Of a stretch of DNA of 64,000 bases, positions 8,408-17,466 are shown piece by piece. The stretch spans positions 4,650,001 through 4,714,000 of the forward strand of contig NZ_CP046115.1 in assembly GCF_009707385.1 (NCBI RefSeq). The letters are read 5' to 3'. This stretch comes from Klebsiella oxytoca (GTDB lineage: Bacteria; Pseudomonadota; Gammaproteobacteria; Enterobacterales; Enterobacteriaceae). Made by a program: the position numbers and the translations under genes. How positions within the stretch are numbered: the first letter of the stretch is position 1; the number at the start of each line of letters is the position of its first letter. The notes beneath the pieces were generated by a model that worked only from the letters and a program-made list of their open reading frames with translations, had not been told where the DNA came from and searched no databases.

Positions 8408-9316
8408 CTAGGGATAGCGAACGCTGATAATACCGCTGCCGTTAAAACTCCCTGCGCTGTCTGGCTCTCCGGAGAGCTGTACCGAAAGCTGATAATGATT
8501 GATACCGCTAGAACCCTGTAAAGTTGTGCCCAACGGCTTGTCATCCAGCGAAAGATTGGCCGACATTCCATTTGATAATGGAATCTCATCACCTTCAACT
8601 AAGCTAAGTTTAAACTTAACATCGGCAGTACATGACACATCTACGGGCTTCGTTAACACTTTTGTCGTTGCTTCACTTTTATTCATCGTGCCAAAATCGA
8701 AATCAATATTGGCCGTCTCCATTGCACACCACTGCGAAACGTTACCCGAATATCCAACGCACTCCGGATCGCCGGGCGTACTATTAGGCAAGCCATCCCA
8801 TAGGGTTGATTTAATTGTTGTCCACGACCCCGAACCCGTTCTGGGTGTATTCACGCCAAAACCAAAGCAGACAAAACTTCTTTTACCTACATTACTATAA
8901 TGTGTGATGGCCCAGGAACCACCAAACTGTGAATTAACGGTTTCTGCAAATACTTTAAACGATCGTGATGAGTCAAAATAGCGCAGCATACCCTCGCCAA
9001 TAAAATAATCGTCGTCCCATATATGATACGGGCCATAATAAACATCTGCGCCGACGGTGATACCCCGGCTGGCAAAAGCTTCTTTGACGGTTGTCTTTTC
9101 ATCCCAGTCCCAGGCGGTAAACGTCTGGGAAATAAACGCACCTCGAGGGTTATACCAGATATCTCCACCATTACTCTGCACATAAAAACCAACAATATAT
9201 GCCGGCATTGGCCATGAATAGGTCAGCACAGCTTTTGCATAAGGGGAACTCAGAGTCAACATCATGATTGAGAGCAACCATAAAATTCGTTTTCTACTAA
9301 AAATAAATTTACCCAT
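8408..9316 (-). CDS. Fimbrial tip adhesin, two-domain
   Basis: 302 residues with a signal peptide of about 29 residues. The N-terminal part (about 30-190) is rich in Trp, Tyr and Gly (YVQSNGGDIWYNPRG, FTAWDWDEKT, YYGPYHIWDDDYF) and resembles a receptor-binding domain. The C-terminal part from about 195, with a WCAMETANIDFDFGTM start and second Cys in VDVSCTADV, looks like a pilin domain, ending SGIISVRYP. This domain order, the size (twice a pilin) and the last position in the operon are typical of tip adhesins such as MrpH or MrkD. The ligand cannot be inferred. Confidence 0.8.
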   Translation of the reverse strand: MGKFIFSRKRILWLLSIMMLTLSSPYAKAVLTYSWPMPAYIVGFYVQSNGGDIWYNPRGAFISQTFTAWDWDEKTTVKEAFASRGITVGADVYYGPYHIWDDDYFIGEGMLRYFDSSRSFKVFAETVNSQFGGSWAITHYSNVGKRSFVCFGFGVNTPRTGSGSWTTIKSTLWDGLPNSTPGDPECVGYSGNVSQWCAMETANIDFDFGTMNKSEATTKVLTKPVDVSCTADVKFKLSLVEGDEIPLSNGMSANLSLDDKPLGTTLQGSSGINHYQLSVQLSGEPDSAGSFNGSGIISVRYP

Positions 9317-9346
9317 ACATCAATCCGACTATATGTTCACACGCAG

Positions 9347-9865
9347 CTACTGGTAAACTGCTTTTAAAGTTGCCGTGGCGCTAAAATCCCCTTTTTCAAG
9401 GTTTGCACCAGCTCGTTGTACCAATACGGCTTCCAGGCTGGGAATACTATTAATACTAATATCCAGGGGCTCATTTATTTTAAAAGGCACACCATTTTGA
9501 TAGATTTTAATGCCAAGGTCGGACTGTTCAGCAGAAACGAGCGTCGCATCATCACTATCAAAATCGGCAGATATCCCCGTCAGGCTCAGCTTTAGCGCAA
9601 CTCCGGACACATCTCCCTGCTCACAGCTGATGTCATAGGGGATTGGTTGGCGAAACTCACCGGAGTCGACCTTGTTTACCGCGACATAGCCAAAGGAAAC
9701 TTTGATTGTCCGATCGTTATTTATTGAACACGCAGGCGTATCTAAAATCACACCGGAGACATTAACAACAGTTATATCACCATTATTTGCGGCAAAAATC
9801 CGCGGTGAAATAATAGCCAACAGAATAGCGAGAAAAAGAATCCAGAGTTGCCTGTCCCATACCAT
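9347..9865 (-). CDS. Minor fimbrial subunit (adaptor-type pilin)
   Basis: 172 residues with a 25-residue signal peptide (ends FAA). The mature N terminus GDITVVNVSGVILDTPACSI provides the donor strand and the first Cys; the second Cys is in PYDISCEQGDV, and the end is TATLKAVYQ with penultimate Tyr. It stands between the second chaperone (47 bases upstream) and the tip adhesin (30 bases downstream), which suggests an adaptor linking adhesin to shaft, as PapK or MrpG do. That assignment rests on position. Confidence 0.85.
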   Translation of the reverse strand: MVWDRQLWILFLAILLAIISPRIFAANNGDITVVNVSGVILDTPACSINNDRTIKVSFGYVAVNKVDSGEFRQPIPYDISCEQGDVSGVALKLSLTGISADFDSDDATLVSAEQSDLGIKIYQNGVPFKINEPLDISINSIPSLEAVLVQRAGANLEKGDFSATATLKAVYQ

Positions 9866-9912
9866 TACTTGACTTCCTACAGTAAACTTAGCTTAACGTC
9901 AGCGTGCTGGCA

Positions 9913-10665
9913 TCAGTCCTTTCCAGTACTTAGACAGCTATTATTGTTACATTTAAAGCTTAGCGACTTCATCGTGCCATAGTCATTGACATAAATAAGC
10001 TTTGGCGAGATACCAACAGTTTTGGCGTCAATATTCAAATCAGCAGTAGAAAATGGTGCCACCATGGTGGCCACAAATTCCGCCACGTCCTTATTTTTAC
10101 CATCAGGCAAAAAATCAACGAAAGAGTAATAATAAGGCGTTGGGTTTTTTATCCTTAAGCTATTACTGTTCTTTTCTAAACTCAATTTATCTCTACCGGG
10201 TAAAACAGAGACAGACGGTTCAACGACCAGGGCCTTTGGCCGCCAGAATACTTTTATCGTTGTCTGCATCACCAGAGTAAGCACATTGGGTTTATTTCCC
10301 TTAGGGGGAATCTCTCGTAAATTCAAATAAAAGACGCTTTCACGATCCTCGGGCAATTCTTTCGTATCAGGTAGCGCCTGGATTCGTATCATCGTCTTTC
10401 CGTCAGCCTCAATCCTCTGTAACGGAGGCAGTACGATCAGCGGCCCCTTAATTTTTTCCCCTCGTTCATTTTCCATCCAGCCTTGCGCTAAATAGGGCTC
10501 TTTCTGGCTGCGGTTTGCAACATTAATACTAATAGAGTTATTGCCTTCATTAAAAACGATTCTGGATCGGTCTAATGTTAAGGCTCCATAAGTTGGGGTA
10601 AGAACCGCACTACTTAAAATAAGTGCAGCGCTTCTGAAGAGAAAATATCTTATTTTCTGTTTCAT
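9913..10665 (-). CDS. Second periplasmic fimbrial chaperone of the operon (PapD family)
   Basis: 250 residues with a signal peptide of about 27 residues. The mature part starts ALTLDRSRIVFNEGNNSISI, carries RESVFYLNLREIPPK and MQTTIKVFWRPKAL, and ends in a Cys-containing tail (KCNNNSCLSTGKD). It overlaps the LuxR-type regulator by 4 bases (ATGA), implying translational coupling. It is similar in layout to, but clearly diverged from, the chaperone at 12959-13732 in the same operon. A second chaperone just before the adaptor and adhesin genes suggests specialised folding of the tip proteins; this is inference. Confidence 0.92.
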   Translation of the reverse strand: MKQKIRYFLFRSAALILSSAVLTPTYGALTLDRSRIVFNEGNNSISINVANRSQKEPYLAQGWMENERGEKIKGPLIVLPPLQRIEADGKTMIRIQALPDTKELPEDRESVFYLNLREIPPKGNKPNVLTLVMQTTIKVFWRPKALVVEPSVSVLPGRDKLSLEKNSNSLRIKNPTPYYYSFVDFLPDGKNKDVAEFVATMVAPFSTADLNIDAKTVGISPKLIYVNDYGTMKSLSFKCNNNSCLSTGKD

Positions 10666-11339
10666 TGCATGATCCGTTGTCTGGGGCGTCTTTTCTTCAG
10701 CGTTTCCGGTAACAGTGAAAGGGCTAAGGATTCACGCACTCCGGTGCTGCGTTTATTACTCCTTATCCGAATCTTTTTTTGTCGAGAGGTCATATCAAGC
10801 AAATAAAGTAGTTGAAACTTCGTCAATAGACCGACTTCCGTTTGTACACCTAACTTCTTCATGACGTTACGCTTGTAGCGACTGTTTTGTTTGGCGTTTC
10901 CGCCAACATGACCTCTCTGAAGATAGCCCCACATAAATGCTAGCTCGCCAAAAGTCAGTAATATATCCTCATTCGCGGCTTGAGGTTCATCATCACAGTC
11001 CTGTAACTGATTTATCGCCTCGCTTAACGCCAGCATCGAAGAGTTATCGCTGATGATTGACACGCGATCGCCGTAAAATATGCCGCTTAACTCCGAAAGT
11101 TGCCGAGTATTAACGACTATCACTACTTTTCCGGCGGGCAATTTTGGACGTCGACTCCATTCCAGTTGATAAAAATTATCCGCAAAATGCAAAACACTTA
11201 TTTCCTGAGCACCCTTGCTGCTGTGGGCGGCTGGCATCTGCTTCACCCATTCAATGACGCCCTGGCGAAAAAAATAATTGGGTGAGAATACATTTACTTT
11301 AAGCCCTGAAGGCGCGATAACGCGTTCTTTAACTATCAT
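10662..11339 (-). CDS. LuxR-type (GerE-like) regulator embedded in the fimbrial operon
   Basis: 225 residues. The N-terminal half (SPNYFFRQGVIEWVKQMP, IVVNTRQLSELSG) resembles the degenerate receiver-like region of fimbrial and capsule LuxR proteins. Residues about 127-185 form a GerE-like helix-turn-helix: LLTFGELAFMWGYLQRGHV, SRYKRNVMKKLGVQT, LLTKFQLLYLL. The HTH is atypical, lacking the usual LTPRE start. A basic tail (KKRRPRQR) follows. It overlaps the EAL gene upstream and the chaperone downstream by 4 bases each (ATGA), so all three are probably translated together. Its target is probably its own or another fimbrial operon, by inference. Confidence 0.72.
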   Translation of the reverse strand: MIVKERVIAPSGLKVNVFSPNYFFRQGVIEWVKQMPAAHSSKGAQEISVLHFADNFYQLEWSRRPKLPAGKVVIVVNTRQLSELSGIFYGDRVSIISDNSSMLALSEAINQLQDCDDEPQAANEDILLTFGELAFMWGYLQRGHVGGNAKQNSRYKRNVMKKLGVQTEVGLLTKFQLLYLLDMTSRQKKIRIRSNKRSTGVRESLALSLLPETLKKRRPRQRIMQ

Positions 11340-12355
11340 GTTGCTCGCCAGTGAAGGATATTATTTCGTCCTTTTCCTGTCTTCATGCAGATGGCATGAC
11401 CCTCCTGCACTAAAATCATCAATCGCTGACGCATGGTGTAAATACTTATTCCCAGATCCTCCGCCAGCTCCCTGGTAGTAAGCCAGGATTGACCAGAAGA
11501 GGTCTCCGACAATAATTGAAGATGCCTTATCAGCGCGTGTTTCCAATCCTGCTTTTTACCCCGTCCTTTCCCTTGTGGAGGATGTACGTCCTCCGTTACC
11601 GGCGCAAGAAAGACATCATCAGGGCAAGTTTCATTGATGATTCGCTCCGGCCATAAAAAGCCTTGTCCCAGCGTGGCTCCGCTATTGATGGCATGAAGAC
11701 GGTCATCATCGTTTTCTATCCCCTCAACCAGAACCGGCACGCCCTGGGGGCGAATCTTATTAATTAATCCCGTCAACGCCTGAGGATCCTTATGGCGCAG
11801 CAGTAATTCTTCCCGGTCCGTTTTCACACCAGCAAACTGCACATTCAGTGCATTAACCGTATCGACCAGCTCGCTGGTGACATCGTCCATCCAGATGGAC
11901 CAGCCTGCCTCCTGTAGCCTCATGATGCCCGCCACCAGCCGATGACGTGCGGCGAGTGACATATCGCCTAATCTCTCAGGATCCTGAATCTCAATAGCGA
12001 CGCGCGCTGAGAACAGGCTGTCCAGTAATCGCTCAATGCTGGCCTTATCGGAAAGCACGCATACCGGCAGATTTATAAAAAACAGACCGCGAATTTTTTC
12101 ATGACTCAATACATTGGCCTGCCAGAAAAAAAGCGACAGGTACTGCGCGGGGGTCAGGCTACGAAAAAAGTCAACAACATCAACATTGTCATGAAAATAG
12201 GTCAGCACTTCGCTGCCTACCTGAGTATTCGTTTTGAGATCGATCAAAGGCTGTAGCCGAATTCCCTCAATAACCTCTGCCGGGCTGTGCTTGCCGGAAG
12301 AATATTTCACTGCTGAACTTCTCTCCAATTTATGCGGCATGTAAATCTGGTTCAT
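11336..12355 (-). CDS. EAL-domain c-di-GMP protein with C-terminal winged helix-turn-helix
   Basis: 339 residues. Residues about 28-245 form an EAL domain. The signature is SEVLTYF (Glu49, with Val replacing Ala). Other catalytic positions appear kept: Asn95 (INLP), Glu122 (IEI), Asp157-Asp158 (MDD), Lys178 (VKTD), Glu211 (VEGIE) and Gln231 (LGQGF). It may therefore still hydrolyse or at least bind c-di-GMP. Residues about 268-338 form a DNA-binding domain with LTTRELAEDLGISIYTMRQR. Klebsiella FimK, also in a fimbrial operon, has an EAL domain with the helix-turn-helix at the other end. The gene follows a pilin by 23 bases and overlaps the LuxR-type gene by 4. A likely role is coupling pilus expression to c-di-GMP. 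Confidence 0.85.
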   Translation of the reverse strand: MNQIYMPHKLERSSAVKYSSGKHSPAEVIEGIRLQPLIDLKTNTQVGSEVLTYFHDNVDVVDFFRSLTPAQYLSLFFWQANVLSHEKIRGLFFINLPVCVLSDKASIERLLDSLFSARVAIEIQDPERLGDMSLAARHRLVAGIMRLQEAGWSIWMDDVTSELVDTVNALNVQFAGVKTDREELLLRHKDPQALTGLINKIRPQGVPVLVEGIENDDDRLHAINSGATLGQGFLWPERIINETCPDDVFLAPVTEDVHPPQGKGRGKKQDWKHALIRHLQLLSETSSGQSWLTTRELAEDLGISIYTMRQRLMILVQEGHAICMKTGKGRNNILHWRAT

Positions 12356-12378
12356 GTGAACTCCTGTTCCTGCCTTTC

Positions 12379-12924
12379 CTATTCATATTCCAGCATGAAA
12401 GTAACGTTAGAAGTAAAATCGCCTTCCTTTACCCGCCCGGCTGCCAGCGCCTTTATTTGCGCTCTGTACTCCAGTACCGTTTCTCCTGCGGATATCTCAA
12501 CGGACGCCAATGATTCATTGGGTAAGATTGCCCGGCCTTTACTGTCCTCCAGAACCACAGCAATACCTTTTGCTGCTCCCTCGACGGTAAACGTTCCGGG
12601 CTGGTCGGCATCTTCGACTCCGTTGAAGGTCACAACAACCTGGCTCCCCATTGAGAGGTCGCACTCTTCCAGTCGAATCTGAAATGATTCAGGATTCGAA
12701 CGGTCATTGTTAAAAAACGCTTTTGCGGCAATACTTCCGAAATTCACCGTTTGCTCTTCTGAATCGGTAGCAACCACGCAGGGTGCTGCCACCAGCGTTC
12801 CGCTAAATTCCACATCGCTGGCGGCTTTTAATTCAAGAGAACACAGACATAACGCAATACCTGGCAAAATCACTTTCAAAACATCGGGAAATGTACGGCG
12901 TAAACGTCGTGGGCCTTTTTTCAC
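12379..12924 (-). CDS. Fimbrial subunit (pilin)
   Basis: 181 residues. The N terminus is basic (KKGPRRLRRTF) followed by a hydrophobic signal segment ending near LKAA. The mature part SDVEFSGTLVAAPCVVATD carries the donor strand and first Cys; the second Cys is in LEECDLSMGSQ, and the end is FMLEYE. Its shared pattern with the pilins at 16312-16842 and 16909-17466 (SxxINFG/VNFGSIA, penultimate Tyr) places it in the type 1-like pilin group. It lies 34 bases after the chaperone. It may be a minor or adaptor subunit. Confidence 0.88.
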   Translation of the reverse strand: MKKGPRRLRRTFPDVLKVILPGIALCLCSLELKAASDVEFSGTLVAAPCVVATDSEEQTVNFGSIAAKAFFNNDRSNPESFQIRLEECDLSMGSQVVVTFNGVEDADQPGTFTVEGAAKGIAVVLEDSKGRAILPNESLASVEISAGETVLEYRAQIKALAAGRVKEGDFTSNVTFMLEYE

Positions 12925-12958
12925 TTGAACTCCTCCATCAAAAGCTGCCTGACGCTAC

Positions 12959-13732
12959 TTATCTACGCTCATCCACTGCCGCCCGGCAGATATCGCCGCT
13001 GCAATTGAACGACAGCCCCGGCTTTCCTCCGAAATCATTAACAGTGACAACATATGGCTTTGAAAAATTTGATGTTCTTACTATTTCACTCGACTTTGGC
13101 GCAATCATTACGCTTTTAAAATCTTTAGCAACGGACTGTGTTGGGCCACCGCTAATCCCCAGTACGGTCATATAAAACGGCGTTGGGTTCTCAATCCGAT
13201 ACCCCCCGCTGACTTTATGCAGAATCAGCTTGTCATCCTGTCGGCTGTAGCGCTCAGGCAGGATCCCTGCGGGGCGATAAAACAGCTTAATCCGCGTTTG
13301 CAGCGCAACTTGCAGAACGTTCGACCGTTCGCTTTTCGGCGGGATTTCCCGCACGCTGAAGTAAAATAAGCTCTCGCGATCCTGGGGTAACGAAGCGGCA
13401 GTCGGCAGCGCGCTGATACGGATGACGCTTTTGCCTCCTGGCTCCAGCCGCTGTAGCGCCGGGGTTACGGTTAAAATATCCGTCAGCTTTTTCCCTTTTT
13501 CATCTTCCAGCCAGGCCTGAGCCAGATAGGGTTTCTGATTGCTAACGTTAGAAATATTTAAAGAAATACTCTTTTCCGAGCCCGGGAATATAGCCCGGGT
13601 GCGATCCAGTGCTATTGCGCCTGAAGCCTGTCCTATAGACAGAACTCCCGCTACCACAGATAACATCAGGGTAATCAGCAATGTTCTGTTTTGTTTACTC
13701 ATCTTCTTCATCAAACCTACTAGTCTTTTCAT
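12959..13732 (-). CDS. Periplasmic fimbrial chaperone (PapD family), first of the operon
   Basis: 257 residues as read from 13732; internal ATGs at codons 8 and 11 are also possible starts, the last giving a cleaner signal peptide ending ASG. The mature part begins AIALDRTRAIFPGSEKSISL, includes RESLFYFSVREIPPK and LQTRIKLFYRP, and ends with a paired Cys (NCSGDIC). It overlaps the usher stop by one base (TAATG), a classic coupled junction. Together with the usher it assembles the shaft pilins of this operon. Confidence 0.93.
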   Translation of the reverse strand: MKRLVGLMKKMSKQNRTLLITLMLSVVAGVLSIGQASGAIALDRTRAIFPGSEKSISLNISNVSNQKPYLAQAWLEDEKGKKLTDILTVTPALQRLEPGGKSVIRISALPTAASLPQDRESLFYFSVREIPPKSERSNVLQVALQTRIKLFYRPAGILPERYSRQDDKLILHKVSGGYRIENPTPFYMTVLGISGGPTQSVAKDFKSVMIAPKSSEIVRTSNFSKPYVVTVNDFGGKPGLSFNCSGDICRAAVDERR

Positions 13733-16230
13733 TAATTCTCGGTAATGTCATTACAGGGCAACAGCAGCTGCTGGCCTGTTAATGATTGAGGTAATCGCAC
13801 CTGACACTGCGCTTTCCCTCCCCAGAATACGGTCAGTTTATTTCCCGGGTTGGCCCCTGATATCCAGGCAAGTCCCCCGTCGCTGACCATTCCTAATTCA
13901 CGTTCTTTCGCATCACGAATACTGGCGCCAAACGGCGGATGGCTTCCATCGGCTTGTGCGAGGACGGCGGTGATTTTTGCGCCTTTCAGGACATCAAAAT
14001 GCCTGAATCCTATCGCCCCTTCCGTTAAGGCGGCTTCTGCTACCGGCGAACCGGAGGTTTCCACATCATCCGGCAGTCGGTTCACATCAATTTCCGTTGT
14101 CGTCCGGTAATAGCTTGCCAGTGAGGACTCAACGGCTACGCCAAACATATTGCTACGTCCGTTACGACCAACAGGTACGTCAGACACACCATCGGTGCTG
14201 ACTAACATTCGAGTCCCTCCCCGGCTACTTCCGCCATGTAACGCCGCCCCCTTCGCCGTAGCCGTCATACCGCCGTTAAGCGATAAGTTAGCTGCGGTAT
14301 AGCTGTTTTGTGCCCAGCTAAAACTGGCGGTCGCGTCCATCAAGGCGCCATTGTGAATATATGACCCGCTGGCCTGAGTGGCGCCTTCATCTCCACCGCT
14401 GCGCGTTCCGGCGCTCAGTCGATAGCTGTCATCATTCTCCAGACGCTGGTACCAGCTGGCCGTTTGCGAATAGCGCTGATTACTCCAGTTGCCGTTGTAG
14501 CTGGCGGTACCTTTGCCTAACGGTATGCTGAGACTCAACCAGGCAGTATTATCCCGCCGGCCGTTGTAATCATTGCGGCTGGCAGATAGCGTCGCGGCCA
14601 TATTTCTCCAGTCCCCCAGATCAAAGTAACGACTGAGAGACAGACTGTAGCGATCGCTATTCTGACGATCCCAGTACGTCTGATGTGACCAGCTGAGATA
14701 AGTGGATAAACGTATATCACTGAAACTCTTACTGGCCGTTACCGTATACAGCTCCTTGCTGTGGCCCATCACGCCGTTGCGATAGCGAGCATCCAGATAT
14801 TCCGCCATGCTGAGATACTCTCTTTCAGAAAAGCGATAACCGGCAAAAGTGATATCGCTATTAATCTCCTCAAAACGTTTGGAGTAACTCAATCGATAGG
14901 AACGTCCCTGGGGATGTTCACCGTCAGGCATGCGGGCAAACGACTGAGTGATATCGCCCGACAGCGCGCCAAATTGATACAGGTCCCGACCTACGCCCAC
15001 CGCAAGGCTGTTGTAGTCTGATGAAAAAATGCCGCCACCGTACAAGGACCAGCTATTGGCTACCCCCCAGGAGAACTCCCCGGTACTAAAAACGGGCCCC
15101 TCTATATGATGGTTATAATCAGAAGGCCGTCCGGCGGCCAGTTTGTAACGCACCTGTCCAGGGCGAGTGAGGTAAGGTATGGTGGCGGTAGTGACCTGAA
15201 AGGTCTGCACGCTTCCATCCTGCTCTTCAACTCTGACATCCAGCTGACCGTTTACCGAGCTGCTCAATTCCTGGATACGAAATGGGCCTGGCGATACCGT
15301 TGTTTCATACAGGACTCGTCCCTGCTGGCTGACGGTCACCTTTGCGTTAGTACGCGCTATCCCTGAAACTTCAGGTGCATAGCCGCGAAGCTTTGGCGGC
15401 AGCTGGGTTTCATCACTGATCAGCGACATGCCGGTATAACGCCATGAATCAAACAAATCGGAGATCAGATAGTCTTCACCTAACGTCAGCTTCGCCATCA
15501 GTGACGGCAGGGCCCGGAAAGCGTAAATTCTGCTCCAGTCAAAACTCTGCTGACCGTTGTCAACATTACTGTTATGACTTCCCTGCCAGTCACCACGCAA
15601 CCGCCACGGCCCGGCATTAGCCCCCAAAGTGCCGCTACCGCTAACGCTTTGTGACTCACCATTCCGGTGATGCTTACTTATTCCTGCATTAATGCTGTAA
15701 TCCAGCATGACGCCAGGGATCCCATTTTCCCATCGGGAGGGCGGTAGCCAGGAAGCATCCTGGTATTCCAGCCAGATTTGCGGTACTGATACCTGCAAAA
15801 TCGACTCAGATAAATCTCCGCGCAGTACCACTCCTTCCAGAGCAGAAAAATCTGCACAGGTCCCCTGACTATTAAATACGATTTTTTCCAGCGCCTCCTC
15901 GGTCAAACCGAGTAACGCTACCTGTTCCCGTGACAGGCAGGCGCGAACTTCTCCTTTCGCTTCAGGATTCAGCGACGGTACTTCTTCAAAAATAATTTCC
16001 TGCTGGGAAATAACGCTCTCATTTAATTTCAGTGAAAGGCTATAGGTTCCCGGCATAATATAACCAGCCTGTGAAAACCTTGATAGATCAATATTTTTTC
16101 GGTCTTCCGCATCCAGGATATCAGTATTAAATTCCATGGCGTAAACCTGTAAAGACAGACCTTGTAGTGCTGTCAAAATACAAATAACCAGCCTACGACG
16201 GCGCAGTAATACTGACCTGTTCATTATCAT
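13732..16230 (-). CDS. Fimbrial outer-membrane usher (PapC/FimD family)
   Basis: 832 residues, full length for the family. After the signal peptide, the N-terminal periplasmic domain starts MEFNTDILDAEDRKNIDLSR. The middle shows the barrel and plug regions (FRALPSLMAKLTLGEDYL, GMSLISDETQLPPKLRGYAP, DVRVEEQDGSVQTF). The C-terminal domain carries the Cys pair GKAQCQVRLP and LLLPC. It forms the 24-strand pore that catalyses pilus assembly and secretion. It is preceded by two pilin genes and followed by its chaperone. No frameshift or truncation is visible. Confidence 0.96.
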   Translation of the reverse strand: MIMNRSVLLRRRRLVICILTALQGLSLQVYAMEFNTDILDAEDRKNIDLSRFSQAGYIMPGTYSLSLKLNESVISQQEIIFEEVPSLNPEAKGEVRACLSREQVALLGLTEEALEKIVFNSQGTCADFSALEGVVLRGDLSESILQVSVPQIWLEYQDASWLPPSRWENGIPGVMLDYSINAGISKHHRNGESQSVSGSGTLGANAGPWRLRGDWQGSHNSNVDNGQQSFDWSRIYAFRALPSLMAKLTLGEDYLISDLFDSWRYTGMSLISDETQLPPKLRGYAPEVSGIARTNAKVTVSQQGRVLYETTVSPGPFRIQELSSSVNGQLDVRVEEQDGSVQTFQVTTATIPYLTRPGQVRYKLAAGRPSDYNHHIEGPVFSTGEFSWGVANSWSLYGGGIFSSDYNSLAVGVGRDLYQFGALSGDITQSFARMPDGEHPQGRSYRLSYSKRFEEINSDITFAGYRFSEREYLSMAEYLDARYRNGVMGHSKELYTVTASKSFSDIRLSTYLSWSHQTYWDRQNSDRYSLSLSRYFDLGDWRNMAATLSASRNDYNGRRDNTAWLSLSIPLGKGTASYNGNWSNQRYSQTASWYQRLENDDSYRLSAGTRSGGDEGATQASGSYIHNGALMDATASFSWAQNSYTAANLSLNGGMTATAKGAALHGGSSRGGTRMLVSTDGVSDVPVGRNGRSNMFGVAVESSLASYYRTTTEIDVNRLPDDVETSGSPVAEAALTEGAIGFRHFDVLKGAKITAVLAQADGSHPPFGASIRDAKERELGMVSDGGLAWISGANPGNKLTVFWGGKAQCQVRLPQSLTGQQLLLPCNDITEN

Positions 16231-16311
16231 TATCTTTTAAAAAAAGGGTAACAAGAATTTAACTGAATCACGTTAAGCAACAGTAAAATAAACAAATAAT
16301 ACGATCTTGTA

Positions 16312-16842
16312 TCAAAGATATGACACAATAAAACGAACGCCTCCCGACCATTCTCCTGCAATCGCTGATTGCTTCATTGAGATCACCGAAAGCCAATATC
16401 CTATTTGGTTTTTCTTTGATTCCAGATTAACGTCAGATAATGTTTCTCCGGGCTTTGCAAGATTGCCGCGATCGTCGATTATCGCGAGCGCTATTCCCGC
16501 ATCCTGGCTGTTGATAGCGAATAAATCTGCTCCGTTCTCTGCCGGCTCGCCGTCAAAGATTACCGTTACACTGCGCCATTGTTCGCTATCCTCTTTAACC
16601 GGTTGGCAGTTTACCAGACCAATTTTTACTTTACGGGTAGCGATAAATATTCCGTTTTCATAGCGCATCGGCAATGAGCCGAAATCAACCTCTTGCCAGA
16701 CGTCATCCATATGAATGCTGCATGCCGCGGTTTGAATCTGGCCATTAACCAGTACCCGTCCCACCTCTGGCCGGTAGTTACTCGCCGAAGAGCAAAAAGC
16801 GGTGAACAGCAAGATTAAGGAAAGGCAGAAACTAGTGCGCAT
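16312..16842 (-). CDS. Minor fimbrial subunit
   Basis: 176 residues with a 20-residue signal peptide (ends SSA). The mature part GRVLVNGQIQTAACSIH has the donor strand and first Cys, DVWQEVDFGSLP resembles the conserved strand of type 1 pilins, and the second Cys is in KIGLVNCQPV. It ends GVRFIVSYL. It lies between the major pilin (67 bases upstream) and the usher (82 bases downstream), the position of FimI- or PapH-like subunits, which may initiate or terminate the rod. Confidence 0.87.
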   Translation of the reverse strand: MRTSFCLSLILLFTAFCSSASNYRPEVGRVLVNGQIQTAACSIHMDDVWQEVDFGSLPMRYENGIFIATRKVKIGLVNCQPVKEDSEQWRSVTVIFDGEPAENGADLFAINSQDAGIALAIIDDRGNLAKPGETLSDVNLESKKNQIGYWLSVISMKQSAIAGEWSGGVRFIVSYL

Positions 16843-16908
16843 AACATATCCTGTCGCCTGAAACTCCGGGCATTATTGCCCGGAGATATTTTCAGTAAGC
16901 CAGCGAAC

Positions 16909-17466
16909 TTATTCGTAGCTTAAGGTGAAATCAGCGATAGACTGGAATTCACCAGTGGTAATCGTGCCACCCAGACCCTGCAGGTACGCAGAGAAAGCCA
17001 GCGTGTTGTTACCTTCAATAAGGTCGCGGGCTACGGTAGAACCATTTACAGGAATCTTAGTACCAGAACCATCAGTAATAACTACACCGGCGCCAGAAGC
17101 GGTACCAGTAATACCAAACCAGGTATTATCATCCGGAACAGCCGGTGAACCACCAAACTTCACTGACACGGATGGTGCAATCGTGATGACATTGCCGTCA
17201 CCATCCTCACTGGTGTTAAGAGCACAGTTCTCCAGTTCAATTTGAAAATTACGTGGAGTGGAAACACCATTGTTTTCCAGCTGTACCGAAGCAATTTGTC
17301 CTAAATCAACTTCTTGCTCTTTATGATCTGGGTTTACTGAGCACGGCGCATCGATAATTGAACCAGTGAAAATTACGCGTCCGCTTCCCTGGTCGGCAGC
17401 CTGCGCAGCCCCGGTAACCATACCCAGAGTAAGAAAGAGAGCAGACGCAATTTTAGTGGCTTTCAT
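16909..17466 (-). CDS. Major fimbrial subunit (pilin), second fimbrial operon
   Basis: 185 residues from the ATG at 17464-17466, which is preceded by AGGA; a longer frame from 17508 adds 14 residues that do not fit a signal peptide. The signal peptide ends TGAAQAA. The mature part GSGRVIFTGSIIDAPCSVNP is very close to classical type 1 pilins, with VDLGQIASVQLENNGVST, the second Cys in ELENCALNT, and an end of FTLSYE. As first gene of the operon it is probably the shaft subunit. The upstream region (17467-17940) is AT-rich and should hold the promoter; I found no inverted repeats typical of a fim-type switch. Confidence 0.92.
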   Translation of the reverse strand: MKATKIASALFLTLGMVTGAAQAADQGSGRVIFTGSIIDAPCSVNPDHKEQEVDLGQIASVQLENNGVSTPRNFQIELENCALNTSEDGDGNVITIAPSVSVKFGGSPAVPDDNTWFGITGTASGAGVVITDGSGTKIPVNGSTVARDLIEGNNTLAFSAYLQGLGGTITTGEFQSIADFTLSYE

